From positions 248,001-312,000 of the forward strand of contig JAUYAU010000011.1 of assembly GCA_030693335.1 (NCBI GenBank): a DNA stretch of 64,000 bases, read 5' to 3'. Positions 16,094 through 24,303 of this stretch are shown here, piece after piece; within the stretch, counting starts at the first letter, position 1, and each line of letters opens with the position of its first letter. Position numbers and translations under genes: made by a program. Under the pieces are notes generated by a model that did no database searches, had not been told where the DNA came from, and was given only the letters and a program-made list of their open reading frames with translations. Source of the DNA: Sulfuricurvum sp. Its GTDB lineage: Bacteria; Campylobacterota; Campylobacteria; Campylobacterales; Sulfurimonadaceae.

Positions 16094-17275
16094 ATGAGTT
16101 ACGAAAGACCAAAATTAGTAAAGACATTAGTAGACATAAACTACATGTTAAAAGAGGCTCCAAGAAAGCAGCATTTTATTACAGGTGCTCAAGCAATGGC
16201 GGAAGCTGTTAAAAGAGCAAACGTAGATATGGCGATTGCTTACCCAATTACGCCACAATCTGAGGTAATGCACCTTGTTGGTGATATTTTTCACCAGGGT
16301 CACATTAAAGAGTACTACAGAGCTGAAGAAGAGCTTGGTACGATGTCGGCTATTGCCGGTGCTTCAAGAGCAGGTGTCCGTTTGTTTACAGCAACATCAG
16401 GGCCAGGACTTCTTAGAGGTCTAGAAGCAATCGTATCATGGTCAGGACACCGTGTTCCTGCTGTACTTGGTATCTTGACTCGTGTTGTTAATGCACCGTT
16501 GTCAATTCAGCCGGACAATATTGAAATGGCATACATGATGCATTGTGGTGCTGTTATGTTGCATGCTGAGAATCAGCAAGATGTATTTGATATGACATTG
16601 GCTGCATTTGCAATTGCAGAAAAAGTTGATGTTTATATTCCTGTAGCCGTTGCAACAGAAGGTTTCTTTGTAACACACGCAAAAGGTTACGTACAAATGA
16701 CATCTGATGAATTGGCATTAACTCCTTTTGATTCAGTTGCTTCACCGGTTCCAGCTATGGATAATGAAACTCCACCAGCTAGAATTCAAAGAGATGCCCC
16801 TGTTCAAAAATCAAACTTCATGAGTTACTTGATTCATGCTGTATGGCAACAAGAGATCTGGGATTCAAATAAGCGTGCTATGAAATATGTTTATGAGTAT
16901 CTTGGCGGACCAATCGAAGTTCTTAACCCTGAATCTGAAGTATTTGTTGTTGCATCTGGTTGTGCTGCTGCACAAGCTAGAGAAGCGCACAGAGCATCAC
17001 AAGAATTGGGCTTAAGTGTTGGTTTGATTAAAGTAAGAGCAATCAGACCATTCCCGGTTGATGAAATCTGCGCTGCAGCAAAGAATGCGAAAAAACTAAT
17101 TGTTCCTGAGCATAACATTATCGGTTGGTTGGCTCAAGAAGTCAAAGCTGCTATTCCTAATGGTGGTATTGTTGTTGGTGGTCCAAGAGTATACGGTGGT
17201 ATGACACTTCCAGTTGAATTGATTATGAAAGAAATTCATACTGCTCTTGGTTTAGAATTCAATCTTAAATTATAA
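16094..17275 (+). CDS. forA: 2-oxoacid:ferredoxin oxidoreductase alpha subunit, cluster 2
   Basis: The 393-residue alpha subunit has YPITPQSE, RAEEELG with the catalytic-activation glutamate, ATSGPG, the APLSIQPDN stretch and IRPFPVDE in the C-terminal domain. It is colinear with porA at 2493 but diverged. Start: ATG behind AAAGGAG. A non-coding relic of its own 5' end lies just upstream. The subunit forms the TPP-dependent core with forB and gamma. Confidence 0.87.
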   Translation: MSYERPKLVKTLVDINYMLKEAPRKQHFITGAQAMAEAVKRANVDMAIAYPITPQSEVMHLVGDIFHQGHIKEYYRAEEELGTMSAIAGASRAGVRLFTATSGPGLLRGLEAIVSWSGHRVPAVLGILTRVVNAPLSIQPDNIEMAYMMHCGAVMLHAENQQDVFDMTLAAFAIAEKVDVYIPVAVATEGFFVTHAKGYVQMTSDELALTPFDSVASPVPAMDNETPPARIQRDAPVQKSNFMSYLIHAVWQQEIWDSNKRAMKYVYEYLGGPIEVLNPESEVFVVASGCAAAQAREAHRASQELGLSVGLIKVRAIRPFPVDEICAAAKNAKKLIVPEHNIIGWLAQEVKAAIPNGGIVVGGPRVYGGMTLPVELIMKEIHTALGLEFNLKL

Positions 17276-17287
17276 AAAGGGGATAAA

Positions 17288-18196
17288 ATGAGTTTAAAAT
17301 ATGTAACTCCGGTAGCAATGTTTAAAAAATATTTACCAAAAGATTATGTGGAATTAGTTGACTTTGGTCCATTCGGAAAAACTCAGGATGAGGCTGGCCC
17401 AGGTAATATGGGACAGTTCAAAGAGTTGATGGAAGAGCATCCTATGTGTTCTGGTTGCTGGATGGCATACTACATCAGATTGATTTTTGCTTCTCTTCCA
17501 TGTCCTGAAGAAACTGTAACATTGGGTACAGCTGGATGTGGCCGTTTGGCTATTTCACAAGCTGCAGTTCCATTTATCTATGGTAACTACGGTGACCAAA
17601 ATGCTATGGCATCTGGTTTGTCTCGTGCATTCCGTTTGCGTTTCCCTGATAAACATAAAGACGTTATCACAATCGCCGGTGATGGCGGTACTATGGATAT
17701 CGGTTTCTCTATGACTATGCACTCATGGATCCGTGGTGAAAGATTCACAACGATCATGCTTGATAATGAAGTTTATGGAAATACTGGTGGTCAAGAGAGC
17801 GGTATGTCTCCTAAGGGTGCTGTATTGAAAATGGCTCCGGGTGGTAAACAATTTGATAAAATGCCTGCAACTGCATTAGCAAAAGCTGCTGGTTGTGTGT
17901 ACATTGTTAAAATGTCACCTACAAATATCAAAAAAGCTGCAAAAATCATCAGAAGAGCGATTTTTGTTGCTAGAGAAGTAGGACCTACGTTCATTCATGC
18001 GTATACTTCATGTAACATCGAATATTCTATTCCTACTGAGGAAGTATTCGCAGATGCAAGAGCACAAGAAAAAGATCGTTTCCAATTTGAAGAGTATATG
18101 ACTGATGCAGCAAAAGAAGTAATTGATCGAATTGAAGCTGAAGAAAAAGCTGCACACAGAGCTAAAAAAGGTGTAGTTGCAGAGGAGGTTAACTAA
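17288..18196 (+). CDS. forB: 2-oxoacid:ferredoxin oxidoreductase beta subunit (TPP-binding), cluster 2
   Basis: This 302-residue beta chain has the TPP motif GDGGTMDIG with DNEVYGNTGGQ and the FeS ligands C54 and C57 (CSGC), C84 (AGC) and a cysteine in TSCNIE. These positions equal those in porB. Compared with porB it has a longer, charged C-terminus (EAEEKAAHRAKK). Twelve bp separate it from forA (ribosome site AAAGGGG), and forG begins 1 bp after its stop. Confidence 0.88.
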   Translation: MSLKYVTPVAMFKKYLPKDYVELVDFGPFGKTQDEAGPGNMGQFKELMEEHPMCSGCWMAYYIRLIFASLPCPEETVTLGTAGCGRLAISQAAVPFIYGNYGDQNAMASGLSRAFRLRFPDKHKDVITIAGDGGTMDIGFSMTMHSWIRGERFTTIMLDNEVYGNTGGQESGMSPKGAVLKMAPGGKQFDKMPATALAKAAGCVYIVKMSPTNIKKAAKIIRRAIFVAREVGPTFIHAYTSCNIEYSIPTEEVFADARAQEKDRFQFEEYMTDAAKEVIDRIEAEEKAAHRAKKGVVAEEVN

Positions 18197-18197
18197 T

Positions 18198-18905
18198 ATG
18201 GTAGCAAGAAAAAGATATAACATACGTATTTCTGGGCTAGGTGGGCAAGGTGTTGTTACCACTGCTCACATTCTTGGTTCAACTATGGATAATGCGGGTA
18301 AATATGCGTCATTGGTACCATTTTTTGGTTCTGAGAAAAGAATGGCCCCTGTTGAAGCTTATGTAAGAGCTTCATCAGAGCCAATTTATGAAGTAGGGGA
18401 AGTTGTTTACCCTGATATTATCATGATCTACCACTCTCAAGTTATTACTCATGGTAAATCATATACAATGCCTTTCTATACTGGTCTTAAGCCAGACAGT
18501 TTGATTATTATTAACTCTGACAGAGATGTTCTTGATGAAGATGATAAAAAAGTTCTTAGAGAATTGAATGCAAAAGTTGTTCAATTTGATGCTACTGACT
18601 TAGCTGTAAAAGTTGCTGGTACTGAGCTTGCAACGAATATGGCAATGATGGGTATGCTTCTTGGTCTTACAGAACTTGTAACAGAAGCTCACATTGAAAA
18701 AGCGGTTAAAGAAAGATTCTTGGGAACTTCATTCGTTTCTTCAGGTGGAACAGCTATGCTTGACTCTGCTATCGAGAAGAAATTTAAGAAAAAAGAAGAA
18801 TTACTTCAAAAAAATATGGATGTTATCAACAAAACTTTTGAGATGGCTAATTCTGTAGATTTATCTGGTAGTGATTTAATTATCCAACTAGCACCAAATC
18901 TATAA
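18198..18905 (+). CDS. forG: 2-oxoacid:ferredoxin oxidoreductase gamma subunit, cluster 2
   Basis: The gamma chain (235 residues from the ATG at 18198) has SGLGGQGVVTTAHI, PFFGSEKRMAPVE and YPDIIMIYHSQVITHGKSY. The ATG follows GAGGAGG with good spacing; a TTG further upstream would read through the ribosome site and overlap forB, so I reject it. It completes the catalytic set with forA and forB and is followed 15 bp later by the ferredoxin subunit. Confidence 0.86.
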   Translation: MVARKRYNIRISGLGGQGVVTTAHILGSTMDNAGKYASLVPFFGSEKRMAPVEAYVRASSEPIYEVGEVVYPDIIMIYHSQVITHGKSYTMPFYTGLKPDSLIIINSDRDVLDEDDKKVLRELNAKVVQFDATDLAVKVAGTELATNMAMMGMLLGLTELVTEAHIEKAVKERFLGTSFVSSGGTAMLDSAIEKKFKKKEELLQKNMDVINKTFEMANSVDLSGSDLIIQLAPNL

Positions 18906-18920
18906 AGACAAAGGAATAAA

Positions 18921-19145
18921 ATGTATTATGTAGCAAAAGTAAATGCAGATATGTGTGCTGAGTACAAATGTAATACCTGTACTCTATATTGTCCAGAAGC
19001 AAATACGCTTATGTTCGATAAAGTTGGAAATACCTCTTGGGTAGATGAAGACAGATGTAAAGGTTGTGCACTTTGTGTATACGTTTGTACCGATATGCTT
19101 AGTCGTAATTGTATTACGATGGAAATGGTTCACGGTAAAGAATAA
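18921..19145 (+). CDS. forE: 2x[4Fe-4S] ferredoxin-like subunit, cluster 2; identical to the product at 4339
   Basis: The 74-residue ferredoxin subunit is the last gene of the D-A-B-G-E operon. It has cysteines at 12, 17, 20, 24 and 46, 49, 52, 56. All 74 residues equal those of porE, yet the genes differ at 16 third-codon positions; the final 53 nt are identical. The same electron-transfer protein therefore serves two enzymes with diverged catalytic subunits. A 7-bp hairpin follows the stop. Confidence 0.88.
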   Translation: MYYVAKVNADMCAEYKCNTCTLYCPEANTLMFDKVGNTSWVDEDRCKGCALCVYVCTDMLSRNCITMEMVHGKE

Positions 19146-19150
19146 ACTTC

Positions 19151-19168
19151 GTCACCCCTCTGGGTGAC
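19151..19168 (+). terminator. Hairpin terminator of the forDABGE operon
   Basis: GTCACCC-CTCT-GGGTGAC, a perfect GC-rich 7-bp stem with a tetraloop, 5 bp after the forE stop. A T/C-rich stretch follows. It lies before the convergent LRV gene. Confidence 0.65.
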
Positions 19169-19221
19169 ATTCTCAATCCTCTTTCACAATTTTAAATTTT
19201 ATTATCAGATGTTTCTTTGTT

Positions 19222-19695
19222 TTAACGGGTGTATTTTGGATTTTTTCCAACAGCTGATTGTACATCCTCATTTGCGTCTTGACTCAATTTATCCAATGTT
19301 TCAATCGGTGTGCTTGGATTCACAGCTACGGATGCGCGAATATTAGCATCTTCGTCTTTACTGAATTTATTTAAAAGCCCAGCAGGTGTATTTGGATTTC
19401 CAGCGATCCAGTATGCCATTAAACTGTCGTTGCTTAATTTTAGTAAAGTCTCTAGAGATGTATTTAAATGTTCTGCAACAAATTCTCTAACATACACACT
19501 ATCGTCCTTGCTTAACTTATCCAATGTTGCAGATGATGTATTTACATTAGCTGCAACTCTCATTCGAACAAATTGGCTCTCATCTTCACTTAACTTATCC
19601 AATATTTCGGTAGATGTATCTGGATTTTGTGCAAGTATTGTTCGTACACTTTCATCATTGCTTTGAACCAAGTCTAATTCTTGTGTATTTGTCAT
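19222..19695 (-). CDS. Leucine-rich-repeat-variant (LRV) protein
   Basis: The 157-residue protein consists of about five tandem 24-residue repeats with the pattern NPxTxxExLxKLSxDExxxVRxxVAxN, the LRV type of alpha/3-10 solenoid first described in Azotobacter. The Azotobacter protein has a cysteine cluster holding a [4Fe-4S] centre; no cysteine occurs here. The repeats probably form a protein-binding surface. In Azotobacter the gene lies in the nif region, but no nif gene is present in this window. Start: ATG behind AAAGGTAA. Confidence 0.75.
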   Translation of the reverse strand: MTNTQELDLVQSNDESVRTILAQNPDTSTEILDKLSEDESQFVRMRVAANVNTSSATLDKLSKDDSVYVREFVAEHLNTSLETLLKLSNDSLMAYWIAGNPNTPAGLLNKFSKDEDANIRASVAVNPSTPIETLDKLSQDANEDVQSAVGKNPKYTR

Positions 19696-19871
19696 TTTTA
19701 TTACCTTTATAGTTTTTATATATTTTAAAATGGACGAATTGTAACTTTTAATCTCTTAAATGTGAAACAGCATAAAATGCATTAAAAATTAAATAAATTT
19801 AGATATTTAATTAATAAGACGCGAGAACATAATGTTAAAATACGGAAAAGTATTATGAGGGAACTGATATT

Positions 19872-20495
19872 ATGGCAGATGACAATAAAAAGCTTTATTT
19901 AGAATTACAAATGGATGAACTTAAAGCCGCTCTTGGAATTGAGGTAGATCATTCTGTTCCAGAAAGTAATAAAAAAGAGAAGATAGCCAAACTAAAAGAT
20001 GCTGCTGAGAAGAGTAATAGAGCAAAAAATGCTGACGTTGCAAAACTTTATGAAAATGCTGCAGAATATGAAAAAGAATTAGAATGCTTTGAAAAAGAGC
20101 TTGAAATTGTTAATACAAATAAATTCAAAGATATCGCTGCCGCATTAACGCAAAATTTTCCAGATGAAGATAGAAATTATGCACAAGAGTTAAAAACGGT
20201 GGTAGTAGCTGGTTGGATACAATTAGTAGAAGTAGAAAGAACACATTCTGTAGGGCAATTAGACCTTATTAAAGAAACAGAATTTTCTGATATTGTTGAG
20301 AAATTGTCAGCTGCATATCCTGATTATAACGGTGATTTTGAGAAAACTGTTAGAGGGATTTTAGTGCAAAGATTGGAAAATCTTATTTCTATTAAAAAAG
20401 AGCATATAGAAGAGGAGATTGAAGAGATTTATATTGCAGGACTAAAGCCAAGTTTTGTAAAAAGAATATATAAAGAATACCATGGAATATCTTAA
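19872..20495 (+). CDS. Uncharacterised helical protein
   Basis: The 207-residue protein is rich in Lys and Glu and probably mostly alpha-helical, with possible short coiled coils (residues about 35-85). Two segments, TNKFKDIAAALTQNFP-DEDRNYAQEL and ETEFSDIVEKLSAAYP-DYNGDFEKTV, look like an internal duplication of about 60 residues. No signal peptide, membrane segment or known domain. Divergent from the LRV gene; convergent with the small paralogue gene at 20543. Confidence 0.6.
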   Translation: MADDNKKLYLELQMDELKAALGIEVDHSVPESNKKEKIAKLKDAAEKSNRAKNADVAKLYENAAEYEKELECFEKELEIVNTNKFKDIAAALTQNFPDEDRNYAQELKTVVVAGWIQLVEVERTHSVGQLDLIKETEFSDIVEKLSAAYPDYNGDFEKTVRGILVQRLENLISIKKEHIEEEIEEIYIAGLKPSFVKRIYKEYHGIS

Positions 20496-20508
20496 TTGAA
20501 ATTCCGTA

Positions 20509-20534
20509 CTATAGGGCTTAGTATAACCCTATAG
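20509..20534. terminator. Convergent hairpin between 20495 and 20543
   Basis: CTATAGGG (20509-20516) and CCCTATAG (20527-20534) form a perfect 8-bp stem with a 10-nt loop between two converging genes. No U-run, so strength is uncertain. Confidence 0.5.
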
Positions 20535-20542
20535 ACAGCTAT

Positions 20543-20848
20543 TTATTGTGCACCACTTTCAACTGAATCTACTTCTTCAATAAAGCGTTCCAAAGTAAAG
20601 GTAATAAAATTAGCCAAATCTTCAGGATTTTTTTGAAGATAGTTTTGTCTTAAAGGCATACGCTGTATCCACGGATGACCACCATCTTTTGCGTAGGTGA
20701 ACTGGATGTAGGGACCTTCAAGCTCAATAGTTCCTTCTTTTATGGTTACTAAAACGCCAGGTATGAAATACTCAACGCTAACATCAGGATTGACTGCGGT
20801 ATTGTCAATCAATTCTATGACTGCTTGTAATTTTTCTTTTTCTAACAT
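20543..20848 (-). CDS. Small conserved protein, paralogue of the gene at 14363
   Basis: The 101-residue protein starts behind TGGAGGACC. Its first 30 residues (IELIDNTAVNPDVSVEYF) and last residues (EEVDSVESG) match the product at 14363-14644, which establishes a two-member family. The middle part (GPYIQFTYAKDGGHPWIQR) differs. No known domain or export signal. The function is unknown. Confidence 0.6.
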   Translation of the reverse strand: MLEKEKLQAVIELIDNTAVNPDVSVEYFIPGVLVTIKEGTIELEGPYIQFTYAKDGGHPWIQRMPLRQNYLQKNPEDLANFITFTLERFIEEVDSVESGAQ

Positions 20849-21051
20849 AACGGTCCTCCATATAATTCAAGATATATAAATAGTATATCTGAATTAATAA
20901 AAATGTAGTAAAAACTAAACAAATTAAACCAAAAATTAATAAGAAAAAAATAACTTTAAGTCTCATATTTAGCTGATCTAATATTAATTTTTTAAAAACT
21001 TAGTTTTAGTCAATAATGCTAAAATACGCAATTGAAATTAAAAGGATTATT

Positions 21052-22308
21052 ATGAAAGTTACTGTAGAAAAAATCGATGATATAAATTTTATTATGAGCG
21101 GTTCAGTTGAGAATAGTGTGATCGAAGAAAAAGTGAATAAATTTAAAGAACAAGCGGCTAAAGAGCCAAAAAATGATGATTCTAAAGATGAAAATATTGA
21201 GCAGGCTGCGGCGGCACAAGTATTTAAAGAATTCATTGATGCTGGTATAAAAGAAGCAAAAATCGAAGTAGCAAACATTCTTGGTCAGCCTGGACTAAAA
21301 AAGTATGAACAACGAGACAATAGCATCTATTTTGAAGTGGAAGTAGCGATCTCTCCGGAGATTAATGTAGATATCGATTATACAGATATTATACCTACAT
21401 ATTCGCGACCAAAAGCGACACCTGAAGCCGTGGATGCCAAGCTTACAGCATTCGCACAACAACATGCCCCTTTTATGACGATTGAAACACCAAGAGCTAT
21501 TGAAAATGGCGATGTTGCTGTTATCGATTTTACAGGTTTTATTGATGGTAAGACTTTTGAGGGCGGAAGTGCAGAAAAATTCAATCTTAAGATCGGTTCT
21601 AACACGTTTATTCCTGGCTTTGAAGAGCAGCTCATTGGGATGGAGTACAACCAAACTAAAGGTGTTATCGTAAGGTTTCCTGATGATTATTCAGCTGAAG
21701 ATTTAGCTGGTAAAGAAACCAAATTTATGGTTAAACTTCATGAGATTCAAGAGCAAAAAGCTGAAAAATTGGATGATGCCTTTGCTAAAAAAGTGTATGG
21801 AGATCAGACTGCTACCCTTGATAAGCTTAGAAATCAACTCTCAGAACAAGTTACAGCTGAGGAATTGTCACAAATCTACATGAGTGATCTCAAACCTAAA
21901 ATCGTAGAAGGTCTACTCTCTAAGTTTGACTTTACCTTGCCAAATAACATAGTCGAGCAAGAGATTGATGCGAAAGTTCGTGAAAAAACACGATCATTTA
22001 GCGAAGAACAGCATAAGTCGTATATGGAAGATAAGGGTAAATTTAAAGAACTAAGAGAGTCTGTTCGAGAAGAAGCAAGAGCAAGTATTAAAAAGTCACT
22101 TATTGTGGAAGCATTGGCTAAAAAAGAGGGTATTGTTGTTCATGATCAGGAAGTGATTGGTGCACTTGGCTATCAAGCTACGATGACCGGTCAAGACCCG
22201 CAACGATTGGTACAATACTATCAAGATAATAATCTGATGGTATCCGCAAAAATGGGGCTCATGGAAGACAAGCTATTTGGAGTGATGCTGGGATTTCATA
22301 AAGCATAA
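21052..22308 (+). CDS. Trigger-factor-like chaperone lacking the ribosome-binding signature
   Basis: The protein (418 residues from the ATG at 21052 behind AAAGGATT) has trigger factor architecture: an N-terminal domain, an FKBP-type PPIase domain (about 150-235; DVAVIDFTGFIDGKTFEGG, FIPGFEEQLIGM) and an alpha-helical C-terminal domain. The ribosome-binding loop of genuine trigger factor (GFRxGKxP) is missing; its place is taken by an acidic, polar stretch (EPKNDDSKDEN, about residues 40-50). Housekeeping tig usually sits beside clpP, which is absent here, so this is probably a second, specialised copy that does not dock on ribosomes. An LRR gene begins directly after its stop. Confidence 0.78.
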   Translation: MKVTVEKIDDINFIMSGSVENSVIEEKVNKFKEQAAKEPKNDDSKDENIEQAAAAQVFKEFIDAGIKEAKIEVANILGQPGLKKYEQRDNSIYFEVEVAISPEINVDIDYTDIIPTYSRPKATPEAVDAKLTAFAQQHAPFMTIETPRAIENGDVAVIDFTGFIDGKTFEGGSAEKFNLKIGSNTFIPGFEEQLIGMEYNQTKGVIVRFPDDYSAEDLAGKETKFMVKLHEIQEQKAEKLDDAFAKKVYGDQTATLDKLRNQLSEQVTAEELSQIYMSDLKPKIVEGLLSKFDFTLPNNIVEQEIDAKVREKTRSFSEEQHKSYMEDKGKFKELRESVREEARASIKKSLIVEALAKKEGIVVHDQEVIGALGYQATMTGQDPQRLVQYYQDNNLMVSAKMGLMEDKLFGVMLGFHKA

Positions 22309-22968
22309 ATGGTGAACGATATCTGGATTGAAAATATTTGGAATTGGGCAGATGCAAATAACGTCCCTGACTTAGAATGGGTAGAGCATGACTCTTATTT
22401 AAAAGGCGGATATTTCAGAGGTTTACCAAGAGATAAAGAGAAATTACTAAACTTAACGCAACTCAATCTATTGGGAGCTCAACTCACTGGGTTACCACCG
22501 CAAATAGGTCATCTCGTTAATTTAAAAAATCTCTATCTTTTGGGAAATCAACTGACACAACTACCAGAAGAGATCGGTGATCTGGTGAATCTGGAAGAGC
22601 TTTATGTCGCAGGGAACCGGTTAAGAGAATTGCCAAAGGGCATAGGATCTTTAAAAAATTTAAAGCTTCTTTTACTTCAAGAAAACCAGCTAACCCAAAT
22701 ACCCAGAGAGATTGGAAACCTTCTGAGTTTAACGACTTTAGAACTGGGGGGAAACCAGCTTACTTCTCTACCAATTGAAATAGGAAACCTCACAAATTTG
22801 ACTAAATTAACCCTTTGGAGAAATAAGCTCACATCGCTGCCCAAGGAGATAGAGAATTTGTTGAATTTATTAGAATTTGATTGTATTTACAATAAGCTTG
22901 AATTAACACAAGGCAATGTTCAATGGCTAGATAATTTAATGGAGAGGGATTGTGAGGTTTGTCTGTAA
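22309..22968 (+). CDS. Leucine-rich repeat protein
   Basis: The 219-residue protein starts at the base following the trigger-factor-like stop, so the two are probably co-translated. Residues about 48-195 contain six tandem 23-residue LRRs of the LPxxIGxLxNLxxLxLxxNxL type. Flanking sequences are short: an aromatic/acidic N-terminus (NIWNWADANN) and a C-terminus with two cysteines. There is no signal peptide. Such solenoids bind partner proteins; the chaperone-like neighbour is the obvious candidate partner, but this is inference. Confidence 0.78.
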   Translation: MVNDIWIENIWNWADANNVPDLEWVEHDSYLKGGYFRGLPRDKEKLLNLTQLNLLGAQLTGLPPQIGHLVNLKNLYLLGNQLTQLPEEIGDLVNLEELYVAGNRLRELPKGIGSLKNLKLLLLQENQLTQIPREIGNLLSLTTLELGGNQLTSLPIEIGNLTNLTKLTLWRNKLTSLPKEIENLLNLLEFDCIYNKLELTQGNVQWLDNLMERDCEVCL

Positions 22969-23011
22969 ATAAAAACTTGCTATATGTCAGCAGGTATAAA
23001 TTTTTTATAGT

Positions 23012-23017
23012 TATAAT
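23012..23017 (+). promoter_or_regulatory. Candidate -10 box for the hemerythrin at 23050
   Basis: TATAAT lies 33 bp before the hemerythrin start, behind T-rich DNA, in the 81-bp gap after the LRR gene. Position and consensus are the only support. Confidence 0.35.
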
Positions 23018-23049
23018 CTTTTTTTTAAACCTTATTTTACGGAGATGAA

Positions 23050-23451
23050 ATGTTAATAGAACTAAGTGAGATACAACAAGTAGCAAATGAAGTCATGAAT
23101 ATGTTACACGAAGAAGAGATCGAAATTATCAATGAGTTTCATGATGCGGTTGTAGCCAAAGACATAGAAAAAATTGATGAGCTTTTTAAAGTTGTTTTAT
23201 TTGATGTCGAGGATCACTTCAAAACTGAAGAAGATATGATGGAACAAAATGAATACAGCTATTTTCAAGTGCACAAAAGTGATCATGATACGATGAGAGA
23301 AAAACTCAAAAAATTTCATAAACGATGGGAAATACTAAAAGGGCCTACTGAGTTGCAAGGTTTTTTAGAGAAAGATTTCAAGAGTTGGCTGAAATTGCAT
23401 ATTTCAAAATGGGACACTGAAATGGCTTTGCATCTCAGTGGCGGCAATTAA
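23050..23451 (+). CDS. Single-domain bacterial hemerythrin (1)
   Basis: The 133-residue four-helix protein has hemerythrin ligands: His in MLHEEE, H and E in DHFKTEEDMM, two His in VHKSDHD, and H with D in LHISKWDTEMA. Bacterial hemerythrins bind O2 at a di-iron site and serve in O2 storage, delivery or sensing. It is preceded by its own -10-like box. A second hemerythrin lies 0.8 kb downstream on the other strand; the two share ligands and helix layout but are otherwise diverged. Confidence 0.82.
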   Translation: MLIELSEIQQVANEVMNMLHEEEIEIINEFHDAVVAKDIEKIDELFKVVLFDVEDHFKTEEDMMEQNEYSYFQVHKSDHDTMREKLKKFHKRWEILKGPTELQGFLEKDFKSWLKLHISKWDTEMALHLSGGN

Positions 23452-23458
23452 TACCTTT

Positions 23459-23848
23459 TTAGTGTTCTTCTTGCGTGTAGGGGTCGAATTTCCCTATTTC
23501 CTCCAGCGCTAGATCAAAATCCTCGGGATTTAGTTCAAAAGCATTAATCCCCAAATCTGCTATCAAATAGAGTTTGTCGGTATCTTTTGGGGCAACTAAA
23601 GCAAATATTGTTTGCTTGGGCTTCTTTTCTTTGATTTCTTTTAGGAATATAATTCCTTCCATTGCTTCTACGCTTATATCACTGATAATCATATCGTAGT
23701 GATTGGTATCAAGGTACTTTAGCGTTTCGTCGTTACTTAGTGCTTTGTCGACTTTATTAAACGCTTGGTTGAACATCGGAGTGTTTGAATCGAATAGTGA
23801 GTTCTCTTCTGCGATAAAAAGTACATTCCATTTTTTTGTTGAGAGCAT
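23459..23848 (-). CDS. Stand-alone response-regulator receiver-like protein
   Basis: From the ATG at 23848 (ribosome site AAAGGAAAG) the protein has 129 residues. Longer upstream readings lack a ribosome site. It fits a CheY-like receiver: NVLFIAEE in place of the acidic pocket, YDMIISDISVEAMEGI holding the phospho-acceptor Asp, and a late lysine in APKDTDK. No output domain follows. The first acidic pair is weak (AEE), so signalling may be altered. Overlaps nothing; convergent with the hemerythrin at 23050. Confidence 0.65.
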   Translation of the reverse strand: MLSTKKWNVLFIAEENSLFDSNTPMFNQAFNKVDKALSNDETLKYLDTNHYDMIISDISVEAMEGIIFLKEIKEKKPKQTIFALVAPKDTDKLYLIADLGINAFELNPEDFDLALEEIGKFDPYTQEEH

Positions 23849-23922
23849 TTCTTTCCTTTTACTAAATACATACAATTTTATGAATTGTACAGTATTCTTC
23901 CAAGACATAACAAGGAGATTAG

Positions 23923-24303
23923 ATGAGCGAACAAGCAAGAATACTCGCAGAGATCAATGCGATAATAATGAATATTTTAAAAACGGGATCTGCGTCAGTG
24001 GAAGAAGCGGATAAGATTGATGAGCTTGAAGCGTTATTGCAGCAACAAAAGTGTTTTAAAGAGACTACTGATGGTGCGCACGCGAATCAAGGAGAAGAGA
24101 TAGCCATACTGTTCTTTACCGATCGCTATATGGAAGCTATTAATAAGATGTGTGAGTGTGAGATTAGTCCAGATGATTTCTTTGCATTCGTTGATTATCA
24201 TTATGATGAGGATCATGAAGATGAAGCGCTAGTAGAGATGTTTACAAATGCGTTTGTTGCAGATGTAAACAATGCCTATCGATTAAAGTCTAAACCTGAG
24301 TGA
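23923..24303 (+). CDS. Uncharacterised acidic protein
   Basis: The 126-residue protein is strongly acidic in its C-terminal half (DYHYDEDHEDEALVEMF) and probably helical. The start follows AACAAGGAGA with good spacing. Its 3' end overlaps the convergent hemerythrin gene by 14 nt. No domain was recognised. Confidence 0.55.
   Translation: MSEQARILAEINAIIMNILKTGSASVEEADKIDELEALLQQQKCFKETTDGAHANQGEEIAILFFTDRYMEAINKMCECEISPDDFFAFVDYHYDEDHEDEALVEMFTNAFVADVNNAYRLKSKPE

Noticed and set aside
22440-22880. Periodic similarity in the DNA considered as tandem repeats
   Set aside because: The 69-bp periodicity is that of 23-residue leucine-rich repeats and the copies differ at many bases.
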